The translations under genes and the position numbers were made by a program. A DNA stretch of 45,567 bases from a virus. Numbering within the stretch: position 1 is the stretch's first letter; each line of letters starts with the position of its first letter. The notes under the pieces were generated by a model, which was given only the letters and a program-made list of their open reading frames with translations, did no database searches and was not told the DNA's origin. Below are positions 14,714 to 20,561 of the stretch, piece by piece. The DNA lies in the IMG/VR virus record IMGVR_UViG_3300030098_004539, positions 82,629-128,195 of that record, one strand, 5' to 3'.

Positions 14714-15109
14714 ATGAGCGTAGCTAGCTATACAGATAGAGAGGGGTTTACTTTCAGAGTGTTCAGTACCCTTTATATGGATTGGGGATTAGAGATTACT
14801 GATCCTGACGGAAATACTCTTTTTATTAATCCTCACGCTCTTTCCTCGGAGTCATACGGAAATAAGCCTAATCCTGATAAGGATTTTGTAGACTGGGATG
14901 AGGCATACGATGCCTTACTAGAAGGGGACGAAGATGCGTTCGTTGCGTGGGACGAAAACGATTGGCGATCGGCCCTTCAACACGAATCTGATGAACTAAT
15001 AGAGGCTTACACGGTTTCTTGTAAATCGTGTGAAAAAGTAATCAATTACGACACTGCTAAAACAGACAAAAATATAGATTTTTTCTGTGAAGGCTGTTTC
15101 TTACATTAA
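14714..15109 (+). CDS. Acidic protein with C-terminal zinc ribbon
   Basis: 131 residues from ATG 14714 (SD TTTGGAGG); an in-frame GTG at 14678 lies in the leader hairpin and is rejected. The N-terminal two thirds is aromatic and acidic (YMDWGLEITDPDGNTLF, NPDKDFVDWDEAYDALLEG). The end carries CKSCEKVIN ... FFCEGC, a two-knuckle zinc ribbon. It could bind host or phage machinery; no family is recognised. The candidate structured RNA at 15111 begins one base after the stop codon. Confidence 0.7.
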   Translation: MSVASYTDREGFTFRVFSTLYMDWGLEITDPDGNTLFINPHALSSESYGNKPNPDKDFVDWDEAYDALLEGDEDAFVAWDENDWRSALQHESDELIEAYTVSCKSCEKVINYDTAKTDKNIDFFCEGCFLH

Positions 15110-15110
15110 T

Positions 15111-15300
15111 GCTCGCCGCACCTCCTTGTAGGCGCGTATGACGTCTCTACAGCAACCCGGAAGCTGGGCGGCGAGCCGTAATCGGAGAAAGTTTTCATTA
15201 TCTTGCAATCTCCGACTTCCATAAAGGCAGTGACAGGATCATACCGGTGAGAGCGGAAGCATCGTTAGGAAGTCTGCTAGAAGATGACCTTCTTCCGTAC
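15111..15300 (+). ncRNA. Candidate structured RNA with 16S-like anti-SD
   Basis: No gene lies in these roughly 200 bases, but they are rich in helices: GCTCGCCGC (15111-15119) with GCGGCGAGC (15168-15176), 9 perfect pairs; inside it TGTAG (15127-15131) with CTACA (15147-15151); then TCGGAGA (15182-15188) with TCTCCGA (15209-15215); then CGGAAG (15254-15259) with CTTCCG (15292-15297). Between the first two helices, apparently unpaired, is ACCTCCTT (15120-15127), the sequence at the 3' end of bacterial 16S rRNA. It starts directly after a stop codon, so it may be a 3'UTR-derived RNA or have its own start. Not similar to any RNA family I know. Confidence 0.5.
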
Positions 15301-15333
15301 CTACTCAGCATAAATTTTTGTATAAAAAAGTAG

Positions 15334-15362
15334 TTGACACAGAATACCAAACAGTATACAGT
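15334..15362 (+). promoter_or_regulatory. Class A promoter with spacer dyad
   Basis: TTGACA (15334-15339), 17-bp spacer CAGAATACCAAACAGTA, TACAGT (15357-15362). ATACC...AGTAT is the class A dyad. Confidence 0.65.
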
Positions 15363-15392
15363 GCGGTTCTAGATAACAAAGGAGCGCCTTAT

Positions 15393-15617
15393 ATGTCTTA
15401 TATAGAATATGACCGACCTACTAGATCGGAGCTTCTTCAAGAAGCCTTTGAAGAGAGTCTTGAATGCTCTGAATGTGGAGCAGGATATTCTTCTATTGAA
15501 ATTACGGGCTCTGAGTGTTTGTGTAATGATTGTAAATTTGAATGGGATTTAGACGCAGTGAGCGGTGGTTGCGGTGGTTGCAGCCCTAGCGGATACTGCG
15601 GATGCATAATGGGGTAA
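15393..15617 (+). CDS. Cys-rich small protein
   Basis: 74 residues from ATG 15393, chosen for AAAGGAG 8 bases upstream; a TTG at 15318 lies upstream of the promoter and is rejected. CSECGAGYS and CLCNDC form a zinc ribbon, followed by a Gly/Cys-rich tail (GGCGGCSPSGYCGC) with further metal-binding potential. Probably a small regulatory metal-binding protein. It stands alone behind its own class A promoter and ends a few bases before the next gene. Confidence 0.65.
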   Translation: MSYIEYDRPTRSELLQEAFEESLECSECGAGYSSIEITGSECLCNDCKFEWDLDAVSGGCGGCSPSGYCGCIMG

Positions 15618-15622
15618 TAGAG

Positions 15623-15799
15623 ATGAGCGAAGAAACTCAACAAATTCGTCCTTGGGACTTTCACAAGAAATTTAACTCTTACGCGGAGGCCGACTCTGCT
15701 AGGAAAAAACTCCTAAAAAAGGAGAAAAAGATCGAGGTTCGCGTGCGTCGTCGTCCTGACGATACCTACGACATTAAAACGCGTTCAGTAAAAAAATAG
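15623..15799 (+). CDS. Small basic hypothetical protein
   Basis: 58 residues from ATG 15623 with GGGGTAATAG upstream. Basic and helical in the middle (SYAEADSARKKLLKKEKK), then beta-like VRVRRRPDDTYDIKTR. The pattern 'F.s..eA...r..Ll.k...VrVRrRpddtydI' recalls small sequence-specific host-interaction proteins, but I cannot name a family. Probably co-transcribed with the Cys-rich gene. Confidence 0.6.
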   Translation: MSEETQQIRPWDFHKKFNSYAEADSARKKLLKKEKKIEVRVRRRPDDTYDIKTRSVKK

Positions 15800-15802
15800 T
15801 AG

Positions 15803-15831
15803 TTGACACAGAATACTAAATAGTATAGTGT
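15803..15831 (+). promoter_or_regulatory. Class A promoter with spacer palindrome
   Basis: TTGACA (15803-15808), 17-bp spacer, TAGTGT (15826-15831); TATAGT overlaps as an alternative -10. ATACTAAATAGTAT in the spacer is almost perfectly self-complementary, the clearest form of the class A dyad. Confidence 0.65.
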
Positions 15832-15861
15832 GTCTATATAAAGAATACAGGAGGTTCTGTT

Positions 15862-16095
15862 ATGTACCCGTTTGACCTTAAAGAGTACGAAGTAAAGACT
15901 ATCTTACAGTTTTTCCTTTACCACATGCCTATGGAGCAGCGGAGCCAGTTAATGGCTGAGTTCCCTGTTATTTACAACAAGCTCGTAGGGAAAGAGATTG
16001 CAGTGTCTGTGATGAAGAAGAAGTTGGATTCTTTGAATTTCTTAGCCACTACTCTTCCTGATCACAACGGTGCGGTTCCTGGGGAGGTGGTATAG
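15862..16095 (+). CDS. Small helical hypothetical protein
   Basis: 77 residues with a strong SD (CAGGAGG). All-helical pattern: YEVKTILQFFLYHMPMEQ, RSQLMAEFPVIYNKLVG, ISVMKKKLDSLNFL. Such short helical phage proteins often bind host enzymes; nothing specific is recognised. The stop overlaps the GTG start of the next gene (TAGTG), so the pair is coupled. Confidence 0.65.
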   Translation: MYPFDLKEYEVKTILQFFLYHMPMEQRSQLMAEFPVIYNKLVGKEIAVSVMKKKLDSLNFLATTLPDHNGAVPGEVV

Positions 16096-16448
16096 TGCGA
16101 GTTCAAGTTTATTGGAATCTTCACCAAAAGTGTTGGTCTGTGGTGTCCCTGGAGGGGCACCGCAAGGGTCGTGTGGTAGCTCACACGGACAAAGTCTTTA
16201 TTCGTGATGCGTCGTTTGTGGTGCAGCCCGCTGGTCGCGATCGAGTTAGGCGCGAGAAGAAGAAAAACGTTCATGCGTTTGTGCGCGGTACGTGGATGAC
16301 TTCTTTGGAAACTGGGGACGGTTGGAAAAAGATAATCTACAACCCTTACAAAGATGAGAGTTTTATCTTTTCTGATACAGGGCACCCTGTGTTTGCTGCT
16401 AAATCGGTTGCTATGTTTGGTCCTCGTAATGTGAGGGTATCTTTATAG
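16095..16448 (+). CDS. Conserved-type phage hypothetical protein
   Basis: 117 residues from GTG 16095. Beta-rich: VQVYWNLHQKCWSVV, GRVVAHTDKVFIRDASFVVQ, AGRDRVRREKKKNVHAF, then YNPYKDESF and an A-x-x-V ending. From memory, proteins with this order (WNLHxKCxSV, AGRxRVxREKxKNVHAF, YNPYxxxSF) recur across unrelated phages without known function. That recurrence is why I treat it as a conserved phage family. Translated by coupling with the upstream gene. Confidence 0.75.
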   Translation: MRVQVYWNLHQKCWSVVSLEGHRKGRVVAHTDKVFIRDASFVVQPAGRDRVRREKKKNVHAFVRGTWMTSLETGDGWKKIIYNPYKDESFIFSDTGHPVFAAKSVAMFGPRNVRVSL

Positions 16449-16535
16449 CGGTGTGCCGTTGACATGTGGGTAATTAAATGGTTTTTTGTTTACCCTTTTA
16501 GAAAATACTTTTAGTATCAAGGAGTGGACTTAGCA

Positions 16536-16781
16536 ATGATACCTTGGACTGTTTTTTATCTCTGGGATAACCGAGAGACTTCGTGCGTTGCTGTAGGCGA
16601 AATAAGTGCGCCGCATTCGATTAAAGCTGCCAAGGCTGTTGCTGAAGAGGAATTTGTAGGTGAGGTGATCACCATGATTCCTGGGTGCCACATGAAAAAG
16701 ACGTATTTATTTACAAAAGAATTCGAAAACGGCACTGTTCCGTTTCTTCATGTTGACGGGGATAAGACTTCTTCTATTTGA
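16536..16781 (+). CDS. Small hypothetical protein
   Basis: 81 residues from ATG 16536, with AAGGAG 11 bases upstream; GTG 16524 is in frame but touches the SD. Beta-alpha pattern: WTVFYLWDNRETSCVAVG, IKAAKAVAEEEFVGEVI, then KKTYLFTKEF. The upstream gap contains TTGACA at about 16459 but without a good -10, and GGGTAA/TTACCC as an imperfect hairpin. Function unknown. Confidence 0.6.
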   Translation: MIPWTVFYLWDNRETSCVAVGEISAPHSIKAAKAVAEEEFVGEVITMIPGCHMKKTYLFTKEFENGTVPFLHVDGDKTSSI

Positions 16782-16814
16782 GGAAGACCTTCATTTTCTA
16801 AATTTGGGGATTAT

Positions 16815-16901
16815 ATGATGTTCTACGTTAAAGAGATCGCTGGTGGTCTATTTTTTGCTGCCCAGATGGCTATTCTGGTGTGGTTAATGTCTGCTCTCTA
16901 A
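16815..16901 (+). CDS. 28-aa single-span membrane peptide
   Basis: ATG 16815 (a second ATG follows directly) with GGGGAT upstream. MMFYVKEIAGG is followed by LFFAAQMAILVWLMSAL, one transmembrane helix. It lies head to tail between two genes, and its stop is followed by the SD of the next. A micro-protein of this kind could be a membrane toxin-like effector or a holin-like peptide; that is inference. Confidence 0.5.
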   Translation: MMFYVKEIAGGLFFAAQMAILVWLMSAL

Positions 16902-16916
16902 ATGGAGGTGAGCGCA

Positions 16917-17201
16917 ATGGAAGAAGTTTCAGAAAACGATGAAGTTGGTGGAAAAGTACACACGGGTGCCGTGATGTTGGGAGGCGTTTTACACTGTATG
17001 TTGCGTGCGATTGATGCGTTTGCTGCGGGCGGCTACACAGAACAAGCAGATTATCTAAAAGCTGTGGATTTAGAATTAAAGCGTAGTTTGCAACCCCTTA
17101 TAGCTTTGATTTCTGAGGAATTAGATATTCCTGAGTTGAGGGGTGGCGTGCAAGAAGAACAAATTGAGGAATCTCAGGAAACTGAGGATTCTCAAGAATA
17201 G
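16917..17201 (+). CDS. Acidic hypothetical protein
   Basis: 94 residues from ATG 16917 (GGAGGTG 6 bases upstream); ATG 16902 is rejected because it precedes the SD. A central amphipathic region (GAVMLGGVLHCMLRAIDAF) is flanked by acidic ends, the tail being almost pure Glu/Gln/Ser/Asp. Such charge suggests a mimic or protein partner. Not recognised. The candidate RNA at 17202 follows directly after its stop. Confidence 0.6.
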   Translation: MEEVSENDEVGGKVHTGAVMLGGVLHCMLRAIDAFAAGGYTEQADYLKAVDLELKRSLQPLIALISEELDIPELRGGVQEEQIEESQETEDSQE

Positions 17202-17490
17202 ATTGTGCTGGGATAAGCTCCAGTGCGGGGGTTGTGTTAACTGACCTCTGAGGCTCAAGGCTTAGGCTAAAAAGGACCTGCAACCAGAGGATGTGGAATG
17301 AACGGCGGAGGTGGCTAGACCACCGGAGATGCTGCCCCACTGGTCGTTGTGTGAAGTAGCGTAAGCTCTCTACCACGCTCTGTCTAACCCGCATTACAAC
17401 CCGACGTGTCCACCCGAAAGGGGTCGTTGGGGGGCGGGGACAGTTTGGACGCTGGCATCGTGGGAAAATAGAGAGCCTTCACTTTTTTAA
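17202..17490 (+). ncRNA. Candidate large structured RNA
   Basis: A 290-base gene-free stretch with many helices: CTGG/CCAG (17208-17211, 17220-17223); long-range GGGTTGT (17229-17235) with ACAACCC (17396-17402); CCTCTG (17245-17250) with CAGAGG (17285-17290); GGTGG-CTAGA-CCACC (17310-17324) inside GGCGG/CTGCC; AGC-GTAA-GCT (17358-17367) and CCC-GAAA-GGG (17413-17422), two GNRA-type tetraloops, the latter inside GTCC/GGAC (17408-17411, 17438-17441). T6 at 17483 may end it. The long-range helix closes a multi-branched core, typical of a folded functional RNA. It does not match RNase P, tmRNA or group I intron signatures that I know. Confidence 0.55.
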
Positions 17491-17500
17491 AAAATAACTA

Positions 17501-17529
17501 TTGACTTCGGTACCGAGAGGTAGTATAGA
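17501..17529 (+). promoter_or_regulatory. Class A promoter, duplicated cassette copy 1
   Basis: TTGACT (17501-17506), 17-bp spacer TCGGTACCGAGAGGTAG, TATAGA (17524-17529). The leader GAGACTCCACCTTAAGGAGG is shared with the promoter at 18006. Confidence 0.75.
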
Positions 17530-17555
17530 GAGACTCCACCTTAAGGAGGGGTGTT

Positions 17556-17996
17556 ATGGATTTACGTACCGTCGAAGTAATAGAATCGCATCTTTGTATC
17601 GAGTCCAAAAATATCGAGAAAGCCGTTTCTTTGTTTACTGATTTAATGGAAAACTATTGGATTCGTGGAGTAAACCAGGATGATGTTTTATGGGTGCTTA
17701 GAAACTCTACACAACCTGCATCTGAAAATGTTTTTGATGCTTTTTCTTATTTTGGATATTACTTTTCTTCGGCGCTTAAAAACTGGCGGTTTGATGAGAG
17801 CAAGGAACATCACGTAATTTCATTTTGCCGAAAACGTAAGAAATGGCACGACGATGATCTATTGTGGACTACTTTAGCACCCTGCTTTTCCGAAGATAGT
17901 TACATAGCATTCCGGGAAGAAGGCGGGGCGTACTGGAAATATGAGTTCAAAGGAAGATCTCTCCAAAAACGTACCGGACATATTGAGTGGGTATAA
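17556..17996 (+). CDS. Hypothetical protein
   Basis: 146 residues with strong SD (AAGGAGG). Helical N-terminal half (VEVIESHLCIESKNIEKAV, LFTDLMENYWIRG), then aromatic (FDAFSYFGYYFSSALKNWRF) and a mixed C-terminal part (AFREEGGAYWKYEFKGRSL). Three isolated cysteines, no metal motif. Not recognised. It is a single-gene unit between two nearly identical promoters. Confidence 0.65.
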   Translation: MDLRTVEVIESHLCIESKNIEKAVSLFTDLMENYWIRGVNQDDVLWVLRNSTQPASENVFDAFSYFGYYFSSALKNWRFDESKEHHVISFCRKRKKWHDDDLLWTTLAPCFSEDSYIAFREEGGAYWKYEFKGRSLQKRTGHIEWV

Positions 17997-18005
17997 AAAT
18001 ACCTG

Positions 18006-18034
18006 TTGACTTTGGTACTAATAGGTAGTATAAA
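18006..18034 (+). promoter_or_regulatory. Class A promoter, duplicated cassette copy 2
   Basis: TTGACT (18006-18011), 17-bp spacer TTGGTACTAATAGGTAG, TATAAA (18029-18034). Promoter, leader and SD are near copies of those at 17501. Confidence 0.75.
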
Positions 18035-18062
18035 GAGACTCCACCTTAAGGAGGTATATAGA

Positions 18063-18254
18063 ATGTTAAAAGTTATAGACAGAGAAGATTATGAGTTGGT
18101 GTCAGATTCGGCTTGGATCACCGTAGGCAACATCAGCGTCTACATTAAGAAAACAGATGAGGGTGTTTCCGTTGACCTGTTCCCATTGGGAGAGGAAATG
18201 GCAGAATCTCCGGCAGGTACTTGGTTAACTTTTGCAGAGGCCAAGGGGGCATAG
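18063..18254 (+). CDS. Small hypothetical protein
   Basis: 63 residues from ATG 18063 (AAGGAGG upstream); an upstream in-frame start inside the promoter is rejected. Beta-rich: DREDYELVSDSAWITVGNI, VYIKKTDEGVSVDLFPLG. Acidic. It begins a three-gene run with the genes at 18256 and 18452, all short and tightly packed. Not recognised. Confidence 0.65.
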   Translation: MLKVIDREDYELVSDSAWITVGNISVYIKKTDEGVSVDLFPLGEEMAESPAGTWLTFAEAKGA

Positions 18255-18255
18255 A

Positions 18256-18459
18256 ATGACTGATAGAATTATTAAATTTCCTTTTTATCTTACCCTAGAG
18301 GATTACCACGACGGTCCAGAACACGCTCACTTCTTGTCGCGTGTGTTGGGAGGGCGTCAGGTACTGTGTAAGGAGCTTCATACAAATGACGCTCAGTACG
18401 CAGAAGGGCAGACAGGGTACATGTTTAAGTTCTTCTTGAAGGGGGCAGAAAATGATTAA
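18256..18459 (+). CDS. Small hypothetical protein
   Basis: 67 residues from ATG 18256; the SD is AAGGGGG inside the end of the previous gene. The sequence (FPFYLTLEDYHDGPEHAHF, GRQVLCKELHTNDAQ, TGYMFKFFLKG) is His/aromatic rich, soluble and unrecognised. It overlaps the next gene by 8 bases, a typical coupled junction. Confidence 0.6.
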   Translation: MTDRIIKFPFYLTLEDYHDGPEHAHFLSRVLGGRQVLCKELHTNDAQYAEGQTGYMFKFFLKGAEND

Positions 18460-18688
18460 AATAGGCGATGAGATTATGTATCGACCCTCGTGGGGAAGTG
18501 GACCTCTTACTCTCGTGTGCGTTGAACACATGTCAGTAACGGTTGAACCGCGTAGTAAGTATGGAGACGATGTCGAAGAAGTTACGTGGGATCTAATTGA
18601 GGAAAACCGCGTAGTTTTCTGCCTCGATAACGGTAAGTGGGCATACTCAGACCAAGTCGATCTCGATGCTACTAAGAGACTACATTGA
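18452..18688 (+). CDS. Small beta-rich hypothetical protein
   Basis: 78 residues from ATG 18452, with GGGGGCAG upstream. The pattern (IKIGDEIMYRPSWGSGPLTL, VTVEPRSKYGDDVEEVTWDL, NGKWAYSDQVDL) suggests an SH3-like or small beta-barrel fold. Not recognised. Last gene of the cassette started by the promoter at 18006. Confidence 0.65.
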   Translation: MIKIGDEIMYRPSWGSGPLTLVCVEHMSVTVEPRSKYGDDVEEVTWDLIEENRVVFCLDNGKWAYSDQVDLDATKRLH

Positions 18689-18765
18689 AAAATCTACAAA
18701 ACTAAATCTGTACTAAAAGAATCGAGAAAAGTATGAGATACTCGGATAGGTGAGGAACGGAGTAA

Positions 18766-19080
18766 ATGGTCTACAGACACCCTGAAAAAAGCATGTACTT
18801 TTGGGTCCGCGTAAGTAGGAACCCAAAGAGACAAGAAATGATCTTGTTTTTCGGGGACGAAGGAGACTTTAACTACTTTAAAGGACGTAACGGATACCCG
18901 TGCTTCTTCCTTATCACACCTCCCGGATCTGCACTCAGCTTCTGGACCATCAACAACGCAGGAGCGACGTTTACAGATAAACAAAACGCCGCTAAAACTG
19001 CCGCTAAAAATGCTGCTACAGCAGGAGGATGGTTCGTCGTAGATGAAACAGACCAAATAAAAGCGTTCTATAACACCTAA
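18766..19080 (+). CDS. Hypothetical protein in A/C-rich block
   Basis: 104 residues with GGAG seven bases upstream. Beta-rich start (MYFWVRVSRNPKRQEMILFF), then GYPCFFLITPPGSALSFWTI, then an Ala-rich helix (NAAKTAAKNAATAGG). Not recognised. From here to about 20.35 kb codons shift to A- and C-ending forms, unlike the T-ending codons of flanking genes, which suggests a different evolutionary source. Confidence 0.65.
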   Translation: MVYRHPEKSMYFWVRVSRNPKRQEMILFFGDEGDFNYFKGRNGYPCFFLITPPGSALSFWTINNAGATFTDKQNAAKTAAKNAATAGGWFVVDETDQIKAFYNT

Positions 19081-19094
19081 TTCCAGAGAGATAC

Positions 19095-19247
19095 ATGGAC
19101 CCGCTATACCAAACACTATTAGCCACTATACCAAATCTCAAAGAATACGTGAAAATTACACGCACAAAAAACGACGAATCTAAACAACAAATCGTCACAG
19201 AAAACGACGAAATCAAACATACAAAATATATCGAAAACTCTGAATAA
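19095..19247 (+). CDS. 50-aa hypothetical protein
   Basis: ATG 19095, 14 bases after the previous stop. The sequence (MDPLYQTLLATIPNLKEYVK, then TRTKNDESKQQIVTENDEIK) is polar, helical and lysine-rich. The same A/C-rich coding style as its neighbours supports it. A terminator-like hairpin follows directly. Function unknown. Confidence 0.55.
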   Translation: MDPLYQTLLATIPNLKEYVKITRTKNDESKQQIVTENDEIKHTKYIENSE

Positions 19248-19280
19248 ATTGGGACGCCTAAGATTTAATCTTTTCCCAAT
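19248..19280 (+). terminator. Nested hairpin, probable terminator
   Basis: ATTGGGA (19248-19254) pairs with TCCCAAT (19274-19280) and inside it AAGATT (19260-19265) pairs with AATCTT (19267-19272). It stands at the end of a gene, but the T-run is poor, so termination is only likely. The rest of the gap to 19458 holds the paired elements described next. Confidence 0.5.
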
Positions 19281-19345
19281 ACTTTCACACTCTTATTGAA
19301 TATTTCAGATTACTTTTTTGATACACAATATATACAAAACATCAA

Positions 19346-19456
19346 GGTAAATTACCTGTAGTACTAAAGGTATTTATTCTTTAGTTCTTTAAAAATAAAC
19401 TTGGTCTTTTTTTACGTTTTGCTAACTTATCTTTGTACTCACGGAGGTAATTTACC
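19346..19456 (+). promoter_or_regulatory. Two complementary palindromes, one covering the SD
   Basis: GGTAAATTACC (19346-19356) and GGTAATTTACC (19446-19456) are exact reverse complements, 100 bases apart. Each is itself a 5-bp palindrome with a one-base centre. The second overlaps the SD GGAGG (19443-19447) of the gene at 19458. Read as RNA, the 11-bp pairing would mask the SD; read as DNA, they are two operator-like sites. Confidence 0.55.
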
Positions 19457-19457
19457 A

Positions 19458-19622
19458 ATGAGTAGAAACACCCATTATTTAATGCTAGCGATGTTATACT
19501 TCGCGATCTTCTGTATATCTGCAATCGCACTCAGAACGAACGCAATCATCCTCACAGCATTAGGTGGAATGCTGGCTACCGTGCTTTACCTCTGGGCCTG
19601 TTATCTAAACAGGAGGAGATGA
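19458..19622 (+). CDS. Small two-span membrane protein
   Basis: 54 residues from ATG 19458; an upstream TTG is rejected because the SD lies between. Two hydrophobic helices (LMLAMLYFAIFCISAIAL and NAIILTALGGMLATVLYLWA) end in a positively charged NRRR, giving a predicted cytoplasmic C-terminus. Possible holin-like or host-membrane effector; no family is recognised. The stop overlaps the ATG of the following micro-gene. Confidence 0.65.
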   Translation: MSRNTHYLMLAMLYFAIFCISAIALRTNAIILTALGGMLATVLYLWACYLNRRR

Positions 19623-19708
19623 TGATCACACGGGGGCAGCTTCACCAAAAGGGGGTGATCTTTCATGAGAGGCCAACAGGGCCGGGTGGAGTTGTCCCCA
19701 TCCTATGA
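19619..19708 (+). CDS. 29-aa micro-protein
   Basis: ATGATG at 19619 overlaps the previous stop, with AGGAGG directly before it; the stop overlaps the next ATG (ATGA). The peptide reads MMITRGQLHQKGVIFHERP and then TGPGGVVPIL. Start-stop overlaps on both sides argue for translation, perhaps mainly to couple the two membrane genes. Confidence 0.45.
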   Translation: MMITRGQLHQKGVIFHERPTGPGGVVPIL

Positions 19709-19905
19709 ACATAGAACAAACCATAATCGTAACATTGTTCTATATCACCATCATACCCGTGATGTACCTATCCACTAAAACATACGAATTATCAAATGAC
19801 TGCTACACCAAAGAATCAAAACGATCTATAACAGTCACACTATGTACCATCGTACTAGCATGGCTAGCTTTTATCTTTCCATTCCTTAGGAGATACTGTG
19901 GATAG
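19705..19905 (+). CDS. Small two-span membrane protein
   Basis: 66 residues. Two hydrophobic segments: IIVTLFYITIIPVMYL and ITVTLCTIVLAWLAFIFPF, separated by a charged loop with Lys/Glu. The ATG overlaps the previous stop. Same layout as the neighbouring 54-aa membrane protein, so the two may act together in the membrane. No family is recognised. Confidence 0.6.
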   Translation: MNIEQTIIVTLFYITIIPVMYLSTKTYELSNDCYTKESKRSITVTLCTIVLAWLAFIFPFLRRYCG

Positions 19906-20065
19906 AGATTCAATACTTTTAGATATTGCCCGCAAACACCTGAACATCAAATCGTTCCGAATGAAAGGAAACGACAACATCGATATTAAAGCTATACCCG
20001 TGTGGGATCTTAAAGATGCACTCGTCGCCGCATACAACGCAGGTAAAGCTACCTTCAAATCATGA
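19898..20065 (+). CDS. 55-aa hypothetical protein
   Basis: GTG 19898 with TTAGGAGA 5-7 bases upstream, overlapping the end of the membrane gene by 8 bases. The sequence (MDRDSILLDIARKHLNIKSF, then KGNDNIDIKAIPVWDLKDAL, VAAYNAGKATF) looks like a compact alpha/beta domain. The stop overlaps the ATG at 20062. Not recognised. Confidence 0.6.
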   Translation: MDRDSILLDIARKHLNIKSFRMKGNDNIDIKAIPVWDLKDALVAAYNAGKATFKS

Positions 20066-20232
20066 ACGAACAAGAAAACGAACTGTATGAGGCTATATAC
20101 ACAGATTTAAAAGTAGACGCCCAAGGATTAAAGAATGAACGAACAAGAAATCATAAACTTACTCAAAGCACACCCAAGAAAGAACTCCGACCTGTGGGAA
20201 GCATGGGAAATGCAAAATACAAGATTAGATAG
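20062..20232 (+). CDS. 56-aa hypothetical protein, overlapping
   Basis: ATG 20062 lies in the overlap TCATGA with the previous stop, so coupling could start it; there is no independent SD. The N-terminus (MNEQENELYEAIYTDLKVDA) is acidic, but after about residue 24 the frame runs inside the gene at 20135 in another frame and becomes basic and unconvincing. The N-terminal third may be real, or this could be a frame broken by a duplication of the start region. Confidence 0.35.
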   Translation: MNEQENELYEAIYTDLKVDAQGLKNERTRNHKLTQSTPKKELRPVGSMGNAKYKIR

Positions 20233-20347
20233 AGTACGGGCCATGTTCAAGAAAGCACAAAAGAAAGGACTTCCCGTAGATCCACTAATCGAAAAACTAG
20301 ACGAAGCTATACAATACATAAGCAACGTACAAAAAGAACTGAGATAA
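20135..20347 (+). CDS. Small helical protein
   Basis: 70 residues with AAGGATT seven bases upstream. Two amphipathic helices: MNEQEIINLLKAHPRKNSDL and RVRAMFKKAQKKGLPVDPLI, then EKLDEAIQYISNVQKEL. The start (ATGAACGAACAAGAAA) is identical to the start at 20062. Last gene of the A/C-rich block. Function unknown. Confidence 0.6.
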   Translation: MNEQEIINLLKAHPRKNSDLWEAWEMQNTRLDRVRAMFKKAQKKGLPVDPLIEKLDEAIQYISNVQKELR

Positions 20348-20383
20348 AATACATAATCCGTAGGAAATTGAATCTGCCTACGG

Positions 20384-20439
20384 GGCTCTTACGTACAGTT
20401 TTTTTTCGATCGTTCACTTTGAGTCTGTGCGTAAGAGCC
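20384..20439. repeat. 15-bp inverted repeat
   Basis: GGCTCTTACGTACAG (20384-20398) faces CTGTGCGTAAGAGCC (20425-20439) with one mismatch that is a G-U wobble in RNA. The 26-base loop begins with T8. As RNA it is a long stable stem; the T-run lies in the loop, so it is not a standard terminator in either direction. Confidence 0.7.
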
Positions 20440-20475
20440 AACCATCTACAATAAAAGCCCATTTACATAATAAAA

Positions 20476-20561
20476 CTCAATTACACACAATATCCCTCAA
20501 TTACCTCAATACCCCTCAATTACACACAATACTCCTCAATTACACACAATACTCCTCAATT
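20476..20561. repeat. Tandem repeat array, 20-bp period
   Basis: CTCAAT occurs at 20476, 20496, 20505, 20515, 20535 and 20555. The full unit is CTCAATTACACACAATACTC, with one short 9-10 base unit in the middle. AT-rich and non-coding; iteron-like. Confidence 0.75.

Noticed and set aside
17202-17490. RNase P RNA, tmRNA or group I intron
   Set aside because: None of the conserved core sequences I know for these RNAs is present, and there is no interrupted gene around it.
20384-20439. Intrinsic terminator or attachment site
   Set aside because: The T-run is in the loop, not after the stem, and no integrase is present.
20476-20561. CRISPR array
   Set aside because: The 20-bp units are contiguous and the supposed spacers are not unique; it is a simple tandem repeat.
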